Positions 28,920 through 38,192 are shown, counted from the first letter of the stretch. The stretch is 64,000 bases of DNA from Novosphingobium panipatense (GCF_002149965.1 NZ_MSQB01000017.1:1-64000), one strand, 5' to 3'. The notes: generated by a model not told the origin, from the letters alone. Made by a program: numbers and translations.

Positions 28920-31181
28920 TTACCCGGCGATCCCCGCCGCCGCCAGCACGGCCAGCGTCAGCACGTCCGGCGCCAGCGCGGTCATCGGCACGATCTGCAC
29001 CGGCTTCTCCGCGCCCAGCAGCATCGGCCCGATCGAGGTGGTGCCGCCGATCTCCTTGAGCAGTTTGGCCGAGATGTTGGCCGACTGAAGCCCCGGCATG
29101 ATCAGCACGTTCGCCGGAGCCGACAGGCGGCTGAACGGATAGAGCTTCATGATCTTCGGGTTCAGCGCGGCGTCGGGGGCCATCTCGCCCTCGTACTCGA
29201 AGTCCACCTGCTGCTCGTCGAGGATGCGGATCGCCTCGCGGGTCTGCTCCAGCCACTTGCCCGAGGGGTTGCCGAAGGTCGAGTAGCTGAGGAAGGCCAC
29301 GCGCGGCTCATGGCCCAGGCGGCGGGCGACGGCGGCGGTTTCCTTGGCGATCACCACGAGCTGCTCGGCGGTGGGGCGCTCGTTGATCGTGGTGTCGGCC
29401 ATGAACACCGTGTGGTTCTTGCCGACCAGCAGGTGAATGCCGAAAGCGAGCTTGCCCTCGGCCGGGTCGAGCACGCGGCGCACTTCCTTGATGGACTGTG
29501 CGAAGGGGCGGGTCATGCCGGTCACCATCGCATCGCCCACGCCCAGCTTGAGCAGGCCGGAGGCGAAGATGTTGCGGTCGGTATTGACCATGCGCTGCAC
29601 GTCGCGCTGCAGGAAGCCGCGGCGCTTGAGGCGCTCGTAGAGCATCTCCACCATCGGCGCGACGTGATCGGAGACCATCGAGTTCTCGATATGATAGCTC
29701 TCGGGATCGGCGACGCCGAGTTCCGCCATCTTGTCGAGGATGACCTGGGTGCGGCCGACCAGGATCGGTTCGCCGTAGCCGAAGTCGCGGTACTGGATCG
29801 CCGCGCGCAGGACGACTTCGTTGTCCGCTTCCGCGAAGATCATGCGCTTGGGATTGGCGCGGACCTGTTCGTAGACGCGGGTGAGCACCGAAGTGGTGGG
29901 GTTGAGGCGGGCCTTGAGCTGGTCGCGGTAGGCCTCGAAGTCCTCGATCGGGCGGGTGGCGACGCCCGAGTCCATTGCCGCCTTGGCGACGGCCATCGAG
30001 ACGACTTCCATCAGGCGCGGATCGAACGGGGCCGGGATGATGTAGTCGCGGCCGAACTGCTGCGTTTCGCCATAGGCGGCGGCGACGTCTTCATGGACCT
30101 GCTCGCGCGCCAGTTCGGCAATGGCCTTGGCGGCGGCGATCTTCATCTCTTCGTTGATGGCGGTGGCCGAAACGTCCAGCGCGCCGCGGAAGATGAAGGG
30201 GAAGCCCAGCACGTTGTTGACCTGGTTCGGATAGTCCGAACGGCCGGTGGCGACGATGGCGTCGGGGCGCACGGCCTTGGCTTCGGGCGGGGTGATTTCC
30301 GGGTCCGGGTTGGCCATGGCGAAGATGATCGGCTGGGGGGCCATGGACTTGACCATCTCGGGCGTGATCGCGCCCTTGGCCGAGAGGCCGAGAACGACGT
30401 CCGCGCCGACCAGCGCCTCGCTCAGCGTGCGCCTGTCGGTCTTGACCGCATGGGCGGACTTGAACTGGTCCACCCGCTCGCGGCCCGGATAGATCACGCC
30501 CTTGGTGTCGCAGACCAGCACGTTCTCGTGGCGCACGCCCATCGACTTGATCAGCGCGGTGCAGGCCAGCGCCGAGGCACCGGCGCCGTTCACCACGACC
30601 TTGATCTCGTCCAGCTTGCGGCCGGTGATGAGGCAGGCGTTGATGAGACCGGCAGCGGCGATGATCGCGGTGCCGTGCTGGTCGTCATGCATGACCGGGA
30701 TGTTCATGCGTTCGCGCAGCGCCTGCTCGATGATGAAGCACTCGGGCGCCTTGATGTCTTCGAGGTTGATGCCGCCGAAGCTGGGCTCCATCATGGCGAT
30801 GGCTTCGATCAGGGCCTCGGTGTCCTCGCTGGCCAGCTCGATGTCGATGGAATCGACGTCGGCGAAGCGCTTGAAGAGCACCGCCTTGCCTTCCATCACC
30901 GGCTTCGAGGCGAGGGCGCCGAGGTTGCCCATGCCCAGGATCGCGGTGCCGTTCGAGATCACCGCAACGAGGTTGCCCTTGGCGGTGTAATCATAGGCCG
31001 TGGCGGGATCGTCGGCGATCGCCTGGACCGGAACGGCGACGCCCGGCGAATAGGCAAGGCTGAGGTCGCGTTGCGTGGCCATGGGCTTTGACGCAATGAT
31101 CTCGATCTTACCGGGGCGGATCGTGTTGTGATAGAACAGCGCCTCGCGCTCGGTGAACTGGACCTTGGACTTTTCGGACAA
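28920..31181 (-). CDS. maeB: NADP-dependent malic enzyme (MaeB type)
   Basis: Oxidative decarboxylation of malate to pyruvate with NADPH formation. The 753 residues match the two-domain MaeB architecture: malic enzyme domain (to about residue 430; SLAYSPGVAVPV, DDQHGTAIIAAAGLINA, VVNGAGASALAC) joined to a phosphotransacetylase-like regulatory domain (from RVYEQVRANPKRMIFAEAD to the C-terminus). In this family the second domain senses acetyl-CoA rather than catalysing transfer. The start is a TTG at 31181 with GGGAGAAA upstream. NADPH from this enzyme could support PhaB. Confidence 0.96.
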   Translation of the reverse strand: MSEKSKVQFTEREALFYHNTIRPGKIEIIASKPMATQRDLSLAYSPGVAVPVQAIADDPATAYDYTAKGNLVAVISNGTAILGMGNLGALASKPVMEGKAVLFKRFADVDSIDIELASEDTEALIEAIAMMEPSFGGINLEDIKAPECFIIEQALRERMNIPVMHDDQHGTAIIAAAGLINACLITGRKLDEIKVVVNGAGASALACTALIKSMGVRHENVLVCDTKGVIYPGRERVDQFKSAHAVKTDRRTLSEALVGADVVLGLSAKGAITPEMVKSMAPQPIIFAMANPDPEITPPEAKAVRPDAIVATGRSDYPNQVNNVLGFPFIFRGALDVSATAINEEMKIAAAKAIAELAREQVHEDVAAAYGETQQFGRDYIIPAPFDPRLMEVVSMAVAKAAMDSGVATRPIEDFEAYRDQLKARLNPTTSVLTRVYEQVRANPKRMIFAEADNEVVLRAAIQYRDFGYGEPILVGRTQVILDKMAELGVADPESYHIENSMVSDHVAPMVEMLYERLKRRGFLQRDVQRMVNTDRNIFASGLLKLGVGDAMVTGMTRPFAQSIKEVRRVLDPAEGKLAFGIHLLVGKNHTVFMADTTINERPTAEQLVVIAKETAAVARRLGHEPRVAFLSYSTFGNPSGKWLEQTREAIRILDEQQVDFEYEGEMAPDAALNPKIMKLYPFSRLSAPANVLIMPGLQSANISAKLLKEIGGTTSIGPMLLGAEKPVQIVPMTALAPDVLTLAVLAAAGIAG

Positions 31182-31295
31182 GCGATTTCTCCCGATTTGG
31201 GAGTGGCCCTAACGAATGTTATCGCGACGCGATAGGGGAAAGGCACCGTGTCCGCGCTTCCCTAAAAGGGGGCGGCGGCGCTAACGCTCGATGCC

Positions 31296-33929
31296 ATGAG
31301 CGGACATTCTGACAAGGCGGGCGTGACCCCGATGATGGCCCAGTACCTTGCCTTGCGCGAGGTGGCCGGGGACTGCCTGCTGTTCTACCGGATGGGCGAC
31401 TTCTTCGAGCTGTTCTTCGAGGATGCGAAAATCGCAAGCCAAGTGCTCGATATTGCACTCACCACGCGCGGCGAACATGGCGGCCAGCCGATTCCGATGT
31501 GCGGGGTGCCGGTCCATGCGGCGGAGGGCTACCTCGCCCGCCTGATCAAGGCCGGTTGCCGCGTGGCCATAGCCGAGCAGACCGAAACGCCCGCCGAGGC
31601 CAAGGAGCGGGCCCGAAAGGAAGGCCGGGCGTCCAAGGCGCTGGTGGCGCGCGATATCGTGCGCTTCGTCACGGCGGGCACGCTCACCGAGGAATCGTTG
31701 CTGGAGCCGCGCCGCGCCAATGTGCTGGCGGCGGCCTGCGATCTGCGCGGCACGGTCGGCATTGCCGCCTGCGACATCTCCACCGGGCGGATGGTGCTGG
31801 AAGAATGCCCGCCCGAGCGGCTGGGCGCCGCGCTGGCGCGGTTGGGCGCGAGCGAGCTGGTTGTGCCGGAAGGCTGGGAACTGGCGCCCGACGGTGCGAT
31901 CCCGCGTTCCGCGCACGAGTTCTCCTCCGACGGCGGAGATGAGCGATTGAAGCTGGTCCACGGCGTTGCAACGCTCGACGGCTTCGGCACGTTCACGCGC
32001 GCCATGCTGGCGGCGGCGGGCGGCCTCATCGCCTATCTCGACCATGTCGGGCGCGGCAAGCTGCCGCTGCTGCTGCCGCCCGAGGCGCGCAGCAGCGATG
32101 CGGCGCTGGCGATGGACGAGGCGACCCGCGCCAGCCTGGAAATTCTCGAATCGTCAGCTGGCGGGCGCAAGGGCAGTCTGGTCGAGGCGATCGACCGCTG
32201 CGTCACCGGCGCCGGTGCGCGCCAGCTTGCGGAAGACCTCTCCGCGCCGCTGATGGACCGCCATGCCATTGCCGAGCGGCTGGAACTGGTCGAATGGCTC
32301 CATGACGATGCCCTGCTGCGCGAAGACATGCGCGCGGCGCTGCGGGCGCTACCGGATGTGGGCCGCGCGCTGGGCCGCGTGGTGGCGGGGCGCGGTTCTC
32401 CGCGCGACCTGGGCCAGCTTCGCGACGGTCTTTCCGGGGCGCGGCGGATCGGTGAGCGGCTGGCCCAGATGGACGGCCTGCCGGTGCTGCTGGACCGTCT
32501 GATGCCTCACCTGGGCGGTCATGCGCAGCTCGTCGATCACTTCGCGCAGGCGCTGGTGGAGAGCCCGCCGACCGAGCGCGGGCAGGGCGGCTACATCGCC
32601 GGGGGCTACGATGCCGCGCTCGACGAACTGCGCGTCACGTCGGGCAATGCTCGCCGTGCGATCGCCGCGCTGGAGGCCAAGTACCGCGAGGAAACCGGCG
32701 TCGCGGCGCTGAAGATCAAGCACAACAACGTGCTCGGCTACTTCATCGAAGTGCCGCAGCGCCATGCCGACAAGTTGCTGGAGCCGGACAGCGGCTTCTC
32801 GCACCGCCAGACGATGGCAGGGGCCATGCGCTTCAACGCGCTCGCCCTGCATGAGGAAGCGAGCCGCATCACCGAGGCGGGCGCCCACGCCCTCGCCGCC
32901 GAGGAGGCGCATTTCGAGGAACTGGTGGCCGAGGCGGTCGCCGCCCGCCACGCCATTGCCGGCACTGCCGCCGCGCTGGCGCGTCTCGACGTGGCCGCCG
33001 GGCAGGCGGAGCGCGCGGCCGAAGGCGGCTGGACGCGGCCCGAAGTGGTGGACGGCCTTTCGCTCGACATCGAGGGCGGTCGTCATCCGGTGGTCGAGGC
33101 GGCGCTGAAGGTCCAGGGCGAGCGCTTCGTCGCCAACGACTGCCGCCTTGCCAGCCACGACCGGCTCTGGCTCATCGGCGGGCCGAACATGGGCGGTAAA
33201 TCGACCTTCCTGCGCCAGAACGCGCTGATCGTGCTGCTGGCGCAGGCGGGCGGTTTCGTGCCCGCCCGGTCGGCGCGGATCGGCATGGTGGACCGCCTGT
33301 TCAGCCGCGTCGGCGCGTCCGACAACCTGGCGCGCGGGCGTTCGACCTTCATGGTGGAGATGGTGGAGACTGCCGCGATCCTCTCGCAGGCGACCGAGCG
33401 CAGCTTCGTCATCCTCGACGAAGTGGGGCGCGGCACTTCGACCTATGACGGCCTCGCGCTGGCCTGGGCCGTGGCCGAAGCCGTCCACGAGACAAACCGC
33501 TGCCGCTGCCTGTTCGCCACGCACTATCACGAGATGGCGCGGCTGGGCGAAACTTGCGAGGCGCTGTCGCTCCACCATGTGCGTGCGCGCGAGTGGAAGG
33601 GCGATCTGGTGCTGCTGCACGAACTGGCCGAAGGTCCGGCAGACCGTAGTTACGGGCTTGCCGTCGCCCGCCTTGCGGGTGTGCCGCCCAAGGTCATCAG
33701 CCGGGCCAAGTCGGTCCTGGAAAAGCTGGAGAAGGGCCGCGCCGAAACCGGCGGCCTCGCGGCGGGCCTGGGCGATCTGCCGCTCTTCGCGGCGGCGCAG
33801 GAAGCGCAGGAGGAACAGTGCGACGTCCTGCGAGACAAGCTGCGCGACATGGATATCGACGCCCTGTCACCGCGCGATGCACTGGAGATTCTCTACGATC
33901 TAAAGCGCGAGGCGGGCACGGAGTCTTAA
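31296..33929 (+). CDS. mutS: DNA mismatch repair protein MutS
   Basis: Mismatch recognition ATPase of 877 residues. The mismatch-binding domain carries the Phe-X-Glu element in RMGDFFELFFEDA. The ATPase domain has Walker A GPNMGGKST (near residue 630), Walker B FVILDEVGRGTS and the CLFATHYHEM switch, then a helix-turn-helix dimerisation tail (YGLAVARLAGVPPKVISRA). It is divergent from maeB across 114 bp. No mutL is nearby. Confidence 0.97.
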   Translation: MSGHSDKAGVTPMMAQYLALREVAGDCLLFYRMGDFFELFFEDAKIASQVLDIALTTRGEHGGQPIPMCGVPVHAAEGYLARLIKAGCRVAIAEQTETPAEAKERARKEGRASKALVARDIVRFVTAGTLTEESLLEPRRANVLAAACDLRGTVGIAACDISTGRMVLEECPPERLGAALARLGASELVVPEGWELAPDGAIPRSAHEFSSDGGDERLKLVHGVATLDGFGTFTRAMLAAAGGLIAYLDHVGRGKLPLLLPPEARSSDAALAMDEATRASLEILESSAGGRKGSLVEAIDRCVTGAGARQLAEDLSAPLMDRHAIAERLELVEWLHDDALLREDMRAALRALPDVGRALGRVVAGRGSPRDLGQLRDGLSGARRIGERLAQMDGLPVLLDRLMPHLGGHAQLVDHFAQALVESPPTERGQGGYIAGGYDAALDELRVTSGNARRAIAALEAKYREETGVAALKIKHNNVLGYFIEVPQRHADKLLEPDSGFSHRQTMAGAMRFNALALHEEASRITEAGAHALAAEEAHFEELVAEAVAARHAIAGTAAALARLDVAAGQAERAAEGGWTRPEVVDGLSLDIEGGRHPVVEAALKVQGERFVANDCRLASHDRLWLIGGPNMGGKSTFLRQNALIVLLAQAGGFVPARSARIGMVDRLFSRVGASDNLARGRSTFMVEMVETAAILSQATERSFVILDEVGRGTSTYDGLALAWAVAEAVHETNRCRCLFATHYHEMARLGETCEALSLHHVRAREWKGDLVLLHELAEGPADRSYGLAVARLAGVPPKVISRAKSVLEKLEKGRAETGGLAAGLGDLPLFAAAQEAQEEQCDVLRDKLRDMDIDALSPRDALEILYDLKREAGTES

Positions 33930-33953
33930 CCGGATCGCGCTTATGCCGGGCGC

Positions 33954-34145
33954 ATGTTCGGACCGGGAATCAGGAATGTCTTCAGGAGCCGCTGGCATGC
34001 GCTGTTCTGGTCGGCGAGCATGCTGCTGACCGCCTATTGCTCGGTGCCCGCATCGGATGATGCAGGGCAGGAAGATGGTGCAGCCAAAGTCGCCGCGAAA
34101 CCTTCGCACAAGAATCCATGGGCGAAGGATTCGCCGGCGAACTGA
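33954..34145 (+). CDS. Small exported or membrane-anchored protein
   Basis: A 63-residue protein of unknown function, 24 nt after mutS. An N-terminal hydrophobic segment (ALFWSASMLLTAYCSVPAS) follows a basic start, giving either a signal peptide or a membrane anchor; the rest is polar, ending KNPWAKDSPAN. I recall similar small proteins in sphingomonads. No Shine-Dalgarno stands out, so expression may depend on mutS read-through. Confidence 0.6.
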   Translation: MFGPGIRNVFRSRWHALFWSASMLLTAYCSVPASDDAGQEDGAAKVAAKPSHKNPWAKDSPAN

Positions 34146-34148
34146 GTG

Positions 34149-34469
34149 TCAGCTGTCGTCGTCGGCGAAATCCTCGTCCGCCGCGTTTTCCTTGCCGTAG
34201 CGGTCTTCGAGGTCGTCCATGGTTTCCTCGCCGCGATAGGCCGACATGTCGATCACGCCGCTCGAATCCATCTGGTTCATGTGATCGACCAGATCCTCGA
34301 TATCGTCCTCGTCGGCGATGCCGCCTTTCACTTTCTCGCTCTCTTCGAGGCCGAAGCCGCTGGAGGCGCGGCCTTGCGCTTCTTCCGAGAAAGTCTGAGC
34401 CTGGGTGTCTTCGTCTTCCTGCTCGGGATTGACCGTTTCCGGGGCGCGGTCGTCGGGGCGTTCGCTCAT
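34149..34469 (-). CDS. Small acidic conserved hypothetical protein
   Basis: A 106-residue, strongly acidic soluble protein without recognised domains. ATG 34469 follows AGGAGACC, a good ribosome site. The N-terminal half is polar and probably disordered; the C-terminal half has the ordered-looking ADEDDIEDLVDHMNQMDSSG and VIDMSAYRGEETMDDLEDRYG, then an acidic tail. It ends 4 nt from the convergent gene at 33954. Function is unknown. Confidence 0.75.
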   Translation of the reverse strand: MSERPDDRAPETVNPEQEDEDTQAQTFSEEAQGRASSGFGLEESEKVKGGIADEDDIEDLVDHMNQMDSSGVIDMSAYRGEETMDDLEDRYGKENAADEDFADDDS

Positions 34470-34548
34470 TGCAGGTCTCCTTTGCCGCATTAACGGTTAG
34501 GCCGCGCGCCGGGTTCCGGTCTTGTATGAAGCGTTCCGAAAGGAGGGC

Positions 34549-35418
34549 TCAGCGGGAGGGAACGGGAACCTCGCCGGAGTAGTCGTAGAAACCCCGACCC
34601 GTCTTGCGGCCATACCAGCCCGCCTCGACGTATTTCTGGAGCAGCGGCGCGGGCCGGTACTTGGGATCGCCGGTGGTGGCCTGGAACACCTTCATGATCT
34701 CGTAGAGGGTATCGAGCCCAACGAAATCGGCCAGGGTCAGCGGGCCCATCGGATGATTGGCGCCCAGCCGCATGCCCGCGTCGATATCCTCGACCGAGGC
34801 CAGCCCTTCGCCCAGAACGAAGATCGCCTCGTTGAGCAGCGGGCAGAGGATGCGGTTGACCACGAAGCCCGGCGCGTCGCCTGCGAGCACCACGGTCTTG
34901 CCCAGCGCCTCGCCGAAGGCCTTCATCCGCGCGGTCGTCTCGTCCGAGGTCGCAAGGCCGGGGATCACTTCGACAAGGCCCATGACTGGCACCGGATTGA
35001 AGAAGTGCAGCCCGCAGAAACGCGCCGGATCGGGCGAGGCCGCGGCCATGCGGGTGATCGGGATCGAACTGGTGTTGGAGGCGAGGATCGCGTTCGCACC
35101 CAGAACTTCGCCCACGGCGGCGAAGATCTTGAGCTTGATATCCTCACGCTCGGTGGCGGCCTCGACGATGAGATCGCAGTCCCCCATCGTGGCATAGTCG
35201 CCTGCGGTGGCGATGCGGGGGAGCAGCGCGTCGACCTCTGCCTGCGCGATCTTTTCCTTGGCCACCAGCCGGGCGAGGCCCTTGGCGATTCCGGCCTTGC
35301 CCTTCTCGGCATTTTCGATCGAGATATCGGACAGGACCACGTCCATGCCCTTAGCGGCCACGGTCTGGGCGATGCCCGAACCCATGATGCCCGCGCCGAT
35401 GATTCCGACTTTGCGCAC
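34549..35418 (-). CDS. hbd: 3-hydroxybutyryl-CoA dehydrogenase
   Basis: NAD(P)-dependent oxidation/reduction of 3-hydroxyacyl-CoA, a stand-alone HBD-type enzyme of 289 residues. The start is GTG 35418, with GAGGAG seven bases upstream; further upstream in-frame codons encode unrelated sequence. The nucleotide motif GIIGAGIMGSGIAQ opens the protein, and catalytic residues lie in LHFFNPVPVMGLVEVI and APGFVVNRILCPLLNEA. It follows the cobalamin adenosyltransferase gene, a pairing often seen in alphaproteobacteria. Confidence 0.95.
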   Translation of the reverse strand: MRKVGIIGAGIMGSGIAQTVAAKGMDVVLSDISIENAEKGKAGIAKGLARLVAKEKIAQAEVDALLPRIATAGDYATMGDCDLIVEAATEREDIKLKIFAAVGEVLGANAILASNTSSIPITRMAAASPDPARFCGLHFFNPVPVMGLVEVIPGLATSDETTARMKAFGEALGKTVVLAGDAPGFVVNRILCPLLNEAIFVLGEGLASVEDIDAGMRLGANHPMGPLTLADFVGLDTLYEIMKVFQATTGDPKYRPAPLLQKYVEAGWYGRKTGRGFYDYSGEVPVPSR

Positions 35419-35506
35419 TGCCAAACTCCTCTGATGATCCCATTTTTCCGGGATGATTATCATCGGTCGGCGAAAAGGGAACCTAACGATTAACCCAGCG
35501 ATTAAA

Positions 35507-36076
35507 TTAACGGTTCTGGCCGGGCACCCAAAGAACGTCGTTCGCGCCATTGGCATTCACCGCCCGGGCGAGGACGAAGAGATAGTCGCTGAGCCGGTTG
35601 AGATAGCCGAGCGCGGCCGGGTTGGCAGGCACTTCGGCAGCCATGGCGACGGCGGCGCGCTCGGCCTTGCGGGCGGAGGCGCGGGCAATGTGGACGCGCG
35701 CGGCGGCCTCGCTGCCGCCGGGCAGGATGAAGCTGCGCAGCGGCTGGAGATGGGCGTTGATCGCGTCGATCTCGCCTTCCAGCCAAGTCACTTGCGCGGG
35801 GACGATGCGCAGGGTCATTTCGCCGGGGGTGAAATCGTCTCCGGGCGTGGCGAGGTCGGCGCCAAGGTCGAACAGGTCGTTCTGGATGCGGGTCAGCACG
35901 GCGCCATGCGGGGTTTCGGCAAGCGCGCAGACGGCAAGGCCGATCGCGCAATTGGTCTCGTCCACCGCGCCTATCGCTTCCATGCGCGGCGCATGCTTGG
36001 GCAGGCGCGAACCGTCGACGAGGCCCGTGGTGCCGTCGTCACCCGTGCGGGTGTAGATCTTGTTGAGCTTTACCAA
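35507..36076 (-). CDS. Cob(I)alamin adenosyltransferase, PduO type
   Basis: Transfers adenosyl from ATP to cob(I)alamin to make coenzyme B12. From TTG 36076 (AGGA upstream) the 189 residues begin MVKLNKIYTRTGDDGTTGL, the standard PduO-type start with the ATP-binding loop, followed by GAVDETNCAIGLA and NRLSDYLFVLAR. An ATG at 36160 would extend the protein into the repeat at 36091-36204 and is rejected. It is upstream of hbd by 88 nt on the same strand. Confidence 0.93.
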   Translation of the reverse strand: MVKLNKIYTRTGDDGTTGLVDGSRLPKHAPRMEAIGAVDETNCAIGLAVCALAETPHGAVLTRIQNDLFDLGADLATPGDDFTPGEMTLRIVPAQVTWLEGEIDAINAHLQPLRSFILPGGSEAAARVHIARASARKAERAAVAMAAEVPANPAALGYLNRLSDYLFVLARAVNANGANDVLWVPGQNR

Positions 36077-36090
36077 GTTGGAGTCCTTTG

Positions 36091-36204
36091 AAAATCCGCC
36101 GCAGGCGGATTTTGACGGCACCGGCCCCAAGTTTCTCAGGCGCCCCACCCGACCTCCCATCAGGATACACTCGTGGGAGGTCGGGTGGGGCGTGGGCCGG
36201 TGCC
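36091..36204. repeat. Giant-hairpin dispersed repeat, copy B
   Basis: A small hairpin with arms AAAATCCGCC (36091-36100) and GGCGGATTTT (36104-36113) precedes a large one. The outer stem is GGCACCGGCC (36117-36126) with GGCCGGTGCC (36195-36204); the inner stem is a perfect 18 bp (36142-36159 with 36174-36191). The loop TCAGGATACACTCG is the reverse complement of the copy C loop. G-runs at 36175-177, 183-185, 187-190 and 194-196 form a quadruplex motif. It fills the gap between two minus-strand genes. Confidence 0.92.
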
Positions 36205-36222
36205 GTCAAACCTGCAAAAAAC

Positions 36223-36456
36223 CTAACGCGCCATGGCCAAGAGGATGGCGCAGACGATCACCGCCGCCGCCTGATACTTGATGCGGTTGAACATCATCTT
36301 GTTCTGGAGAAGCTGGTTCGCGGTCGGCTCGGTGGAGGCGGGATCGCGGTTCAGGTCTTCCTTCGTGCCCTGCATGAAGGCCACGATGCCGCGCACGAGG
36401 CTGACGACGACCATGATCATCAACAGGATGATGATCGGGATGAGAATGGTGCTCAT
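36223..36456 (-). CDS. HIG1-like twin-transmembrane protein
   Basis: A 77-residue membrane protein with helices at about 4-27 and 58-76. The region before the second helix, LLQNKMMFNRIKYQAAAVI, resembles the hypoxia-induced HIG1 family, whose members associate with respiratory complexes; the resemblance is from memory. It overlaps the gluQ stop by 4 nt (ATGA), so the two are translationally coupled. Confidence 0.75.
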   Translation of the reverse strand: MSTILIPIIILLMIMVVVSLVRGIVAFMQGTKEDLNRDPASTEPTANQLLQNKMMFNRIKYQAAAVIVCAILLAMAR

Positions 36457-37310
36457 GGGATCTGGTCTAGGCCCTCGGAAAGGGAAATGCCAGCGGGGAA
36501 GCGGCCCTGCCGGAGCGCCTCCACGATCCCTTTGCCGTCCTCTCCGGCGCGGCGCCGGTCGCCCAGTGAAGGCGCGCCGCGCCGCTTGGCGAGCTTGCGG
36601 CCGTCCGGCTCCACCAGCAGCGGATGATGGTGCCAGGCTGGCACCGGCAGGCCGAGCAGGGCCTGGAGCAGGCGGTGGACATGGCTGGCGGGAAACAGGT
36701 CCATTCCGCGCGTCACCAGCGTGATCCCGTCCGCCGCATCGTCGAGCGTGGCGGCAAGGTGGTAGCTCGCGGGCAGATCCTTCCGCAGCAGCACGACATC
36801 GCCGAATATCTCGGGCTGCGCGCGCTGCGGACCGGCCCGTTCATCGGTCCATGCGAGCGGGCCGGTCAGGTCGAGTGCCCGCGCGACGTCGAGCCGCCAT
36901 GCGGCGCCCCGGATATCGCCGTCGGAACCGGCAGGTCGGTGGCGGCAGGTGCCGGGATAGACTGGGCCGTCCGGTCCCATCGCGGTGGCCGCGGCGGCGA
37001 TCTCGGCGCGGGTGCAGCGGCAGGGGTAGAGCAGGCCCATCGCCTTCAGGCGCTCGCCCGCCTCGGCATAATCCGCAAGGCGGCGGGATTGGAACTGCAC
37101 GTCCCCGTCCCAGCCGAGGCCGAGCCATTCGAGGTCGCGGAAGAATTCCTCGACGAATTCGGGGCGGCTGCGTTCGCCGTCGATATCCTCGATCCGCAGC
37201 CGGAATTTGCCGCCCTTGGCGCGCGCGAGATCGTGCGCGACCATGGCCGCATAGGCATGGCCCAGGTGGAGCGGGCCGTTGGGGCTGGGGGCAAAGCGCG
37301 TGCGGATCAT
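36453..37310 (-). CDS. gluQ: Glutamyl-Q tRNA(Asp) synthetase
   Basis: Paralogue of GluRS catalytic domain that attaches glutamate to queuosine at position 34 of tRNA-Asp. The 285 residues lack an anticodon-binding domain, as expected. HLGH is at 15-18 (FAPSPNGPLHLGH), the KMSKS-equivalent is GRKLAKR, and a zinc site is formed by CRC (in YPCRCTRAEI) and the Cys of YPGTCRHR. This family does not aminoacylate tRNA-Glu. Confidence 0.95.
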   Translation of the reverse strand: MIRTRFAPSPNGPLHLGHAYAAMVAHDLARAKGGKFRLRIEDIDGERSRPEFVEEFFRDLEWLGLGWDGDVQFQSRRLADYAEAGERLKAMGLLYPCRCTRAEIAAAATAMGPDGPVYPGTCRHRPAGSDGDIRGAAWRLDVARALDLTGPLAWTDERAGPQRAQPEIFGDVVLLRKDLPASYHLAATLDDAADGITLVTRGMDLFPASHVHRLLQALLGLPVPAWHHHPLLVEPDGRKLAKRRGAPSLGDRRRAGEDGKGIVEALRQGRFPAGISLSEGLDQIP

Positions 37311-37383
37311 GGCCTTCCCGCTCCTAAACGCTGCGGCCGGGCCCGCAAGTCCGGCTGCGCTTCTACCGCCATGCCGGGCAGCT

Positions 37384-37471
37384 TGTGGACAACCCCGGCA
37401 TATCTTGTGAAGTCCCTGTGAACCTCCTGTTCACTACTTGTGGAGTGCTTGTGGCAAACCTGTGGATTGTT
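37384..37471 (+). promoter_or_regulatory. 11-bp phased TGTG repeat array upstream of HNH gene
   Basis: TGTG or close variants start at 37384, 37406, 37417, 37428 (TGTT), 37439, 37450 and 37461, exact multiples of 11 bp apart; only the unit expected at 37395 is missing. Most units read TGTG(G/A)A and some resemble one half of a DnaA box (TGTGGACAA; TGTGGATTG). The array lies in the 265-bp gap between gluQ (divergent) and the HNH gene, ending about 105 nt before the HNH start. Confidence 0.6.
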
Positions 37472-37575
37472 GTATGGAGCGCACCCCGGCGCCGCTTGAC
37501 GGCGACTCGCGCAAATGCTGCAAAGAAACACATGAGCTGCCATGAAACCGCAATCAGGGCCTGCGACAGGAGGCC

Positions 37576-38184
37576 ATGCTCAAGTCGGAGCTGATAGAGC
37601 GCGCGGCCCGGTTCCGCAGCGCGGAGGATGATCCCTCCCGAAGTCTTTCGGACTGCCCTGCTCTAGTGCTCAACGCGGATTACACGCCGCTTTCCTATTA
37701 CCCGCTCAGTCTCTGGCCCTGGCAGACCGCGATCAAGGCGATCTGTCTCGAACGGGTGGACATCATTTCCAGTTACGACCGGGTGGTCCACTCGCCCAGC
37801 TGGTCGATGCAGATCCCCTCGGTGATCGCGCTCAGGCAATATGTCCGGCCTTCCGAATTCCCCGCCTTCACCCGCTTCAACCTCTTCCTGCGCGACCGGT
37901 TCAGTTGCCAGTATTGCGGTTCCCCCCAGCAGCTGACCTTCGACCACGTCGTCCCGCGCCGTCTCGGCGGCAGGACGAGCTGGGAAAACATCCTCACCGC
38001 CTGCGCGCCCTGCAACCTCAAGAAGGGCGGCCGCACCCCCAAGCAGGCGAACATGCCCCCCCTGGTGGCCCCGATCCGGCCGACCAGCTGGCAACTCCAG
38101 GAACGCGGCCGCGCCTTCCCCCCGAACTACCTCCACGAAACCTGGCGCGACTGGCTCTACTGGGACATCGAACTGGAGGCTTGA
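37576..38184 (+). CDS. HNH endonuclease family protein
   Basis: A 202-residue protein with one HNH domain. Two CxxC pairs bracket the motif (CQYCGSPQQLTFDHVVPRR and NILTACAPCNLKKG), giving the zinc-stabilised beta-beta-alpha-metal fold with the catalytic His in FDHV. The N-terminal 85 residues (ALVLNADYTPLSYYPLSLWP) match the domain that precedes HNH in the chromosomal alphaproteobacterial family. A perfect AGGAGG lies before ATG 37576. The biological role of this family is unsettled; no restriction or phage genes are nearby. Confidence 0.92.
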   Translation: MLKSELIERAARFRSAEDDPSRSLSDCPALVLNADYTPLSYYPLSLWPWQTAIKAICLERVDIISSYDRVVHSPSWSMQIPSVIALRQYVRPSEFPAFTRFNLFLRDRFSCQYCGSPQQLTFDHVVPRRLGGRTSWENILTACAPCNLKKGGRTPKQANMPPLVAPIRPTSWQLQERGRAFPPNYLHETWRDWLYWDIELEA

Positions 38185-38192
38185 GGGTCGGG

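Noticed and set aside
36077..36160. Longer start for the cobalamin adenosyltransferase
   Set aside because: The extension translates the dispersed repeat, while TTG 36076 gives the conserved KIYTRTGDDG start.
37384..37471. Chromosomal replication origin based on DnaA-box-like units
   Set aside because: Only one or two units come within one or two bases of a DnaA box, no AT-rich unwinding region or dnaA/hemE/parAB neighbour is present, so it is reported only as a phased array.
37576..38184. Restriction or anti-phage system around the HNH endonuclease
   Set aside because: Neighbours are gluQ, a small membrane protein and glmM. The N-terminal domain fits a conserved chromosomal family, so a defence role is not supported.
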